Positions 63,429-64,000 of a stretch of 64,000 nucleotides of DNA are shown in pieces. The DNA is from Cytophagales bacterium (lineage in GTDB: Bacteria > Bacteroidota > Bacteroidia > Cytophagales > JAAEPT01): positions 24,487-88,486 of the forward strand of contig JAAEPT010000123.1 in the NCBI GenBank assembly GCA_024232295.1, written 5' to 3'. How positions within the stretch are numbered: position 1 is the stretch's first letter; every line of letters begins with the position of its first letter. Made by a program: the position numbers and the translations under genes. A model generated the notes under the pieces. The model had not been told where the DNA came from. It did not search any database and saw nothing but the letters and a program-made list of their open reading frames with translations.

Positions 63429-64000
<572 letters not shown>

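Overview
The window is AT-rich DNA from a member of the Bacteroidota. A gliding or marine Cytophagales-type organism is plausible, but no 16S or other genus marker is present. The evidence is TAnnTTTG promoter boxes, few Shine-Dalgarno sequences, a type IX secretion (T9SS) sorting tail, DUF6089 barrels, tandem OmpH/Skp genes beside bamA, and a stand-alone atpD start. No tRNA, rRNA, CRISPR array or insertion sequence was seen.

Region 1 (1-6737, minus) is the first 2245 codons of a giant secreted protein that runs off the left edge. It consists of near-identical 809-810-residue modules, each a propeller-like block followed by about five PKD-like domains. Its start lies 4 bp behind a glycosyltransferase gene, so it looks like the last gene of the glycan operon.

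Region 2 (6742-38101, nearly all minus) is a surface-polysaccharide cluster. It holds about a dozen glycosyltransferases (GT2, GT4, GT-C-like and two unusual ones), two asparagine-synthase-type amidotransferases and sugar-modifying enzymes (formyltransferase, two hexapeptide acyltransferases, sulfotransferase, polysaccharide deacetylase, WbqC-like protein, two DegT aminotransferases). WbpB/WbpE/WbpI-type enzymes indicate a 2,3-diamino uronic acid route. A Wzm/Wzt ABC exporter carries a C-terminal substrate domain. A polyprenyl-phosphate-sugar synthase, a UPF0104 membrane protein and a GT-C-like protein suggest extra decoration on the outer face of the inner membrane.

Region 3 (38208-46071) is mixed: a lipoprotein with two NlpC/P60 domains, an orphan T9SS sorting-domain remnant, a YgiQ radical SAM protein, a TPR protein, dihydroorotase, a lipoprotein, a GT2 enzyme and a tiny very basic secreted protein.

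Region 4 (46089-64000) is conserved core: two Skp-like chaperones, BamA, UppS, two DUF6089 barrels, NAD kinase, a CBS protein, an alpha/beta hydrolase, a glutamine amidotransferase, CvpA, YqeY, then PdxJ, another hydrolase, a RsmI-like methylase, MetK, HemA, a histidine kinase and the start of AtpD. Several ORF-track starts were moved downstream because the upstream part uses TTG, runs into a terminator or overlaps a neighbour. The strongest leads are the giant repeat gene, the Wbp-type sugar pathway with amidotransferases next to T9SS-type signals, and the orphan sorting tail.
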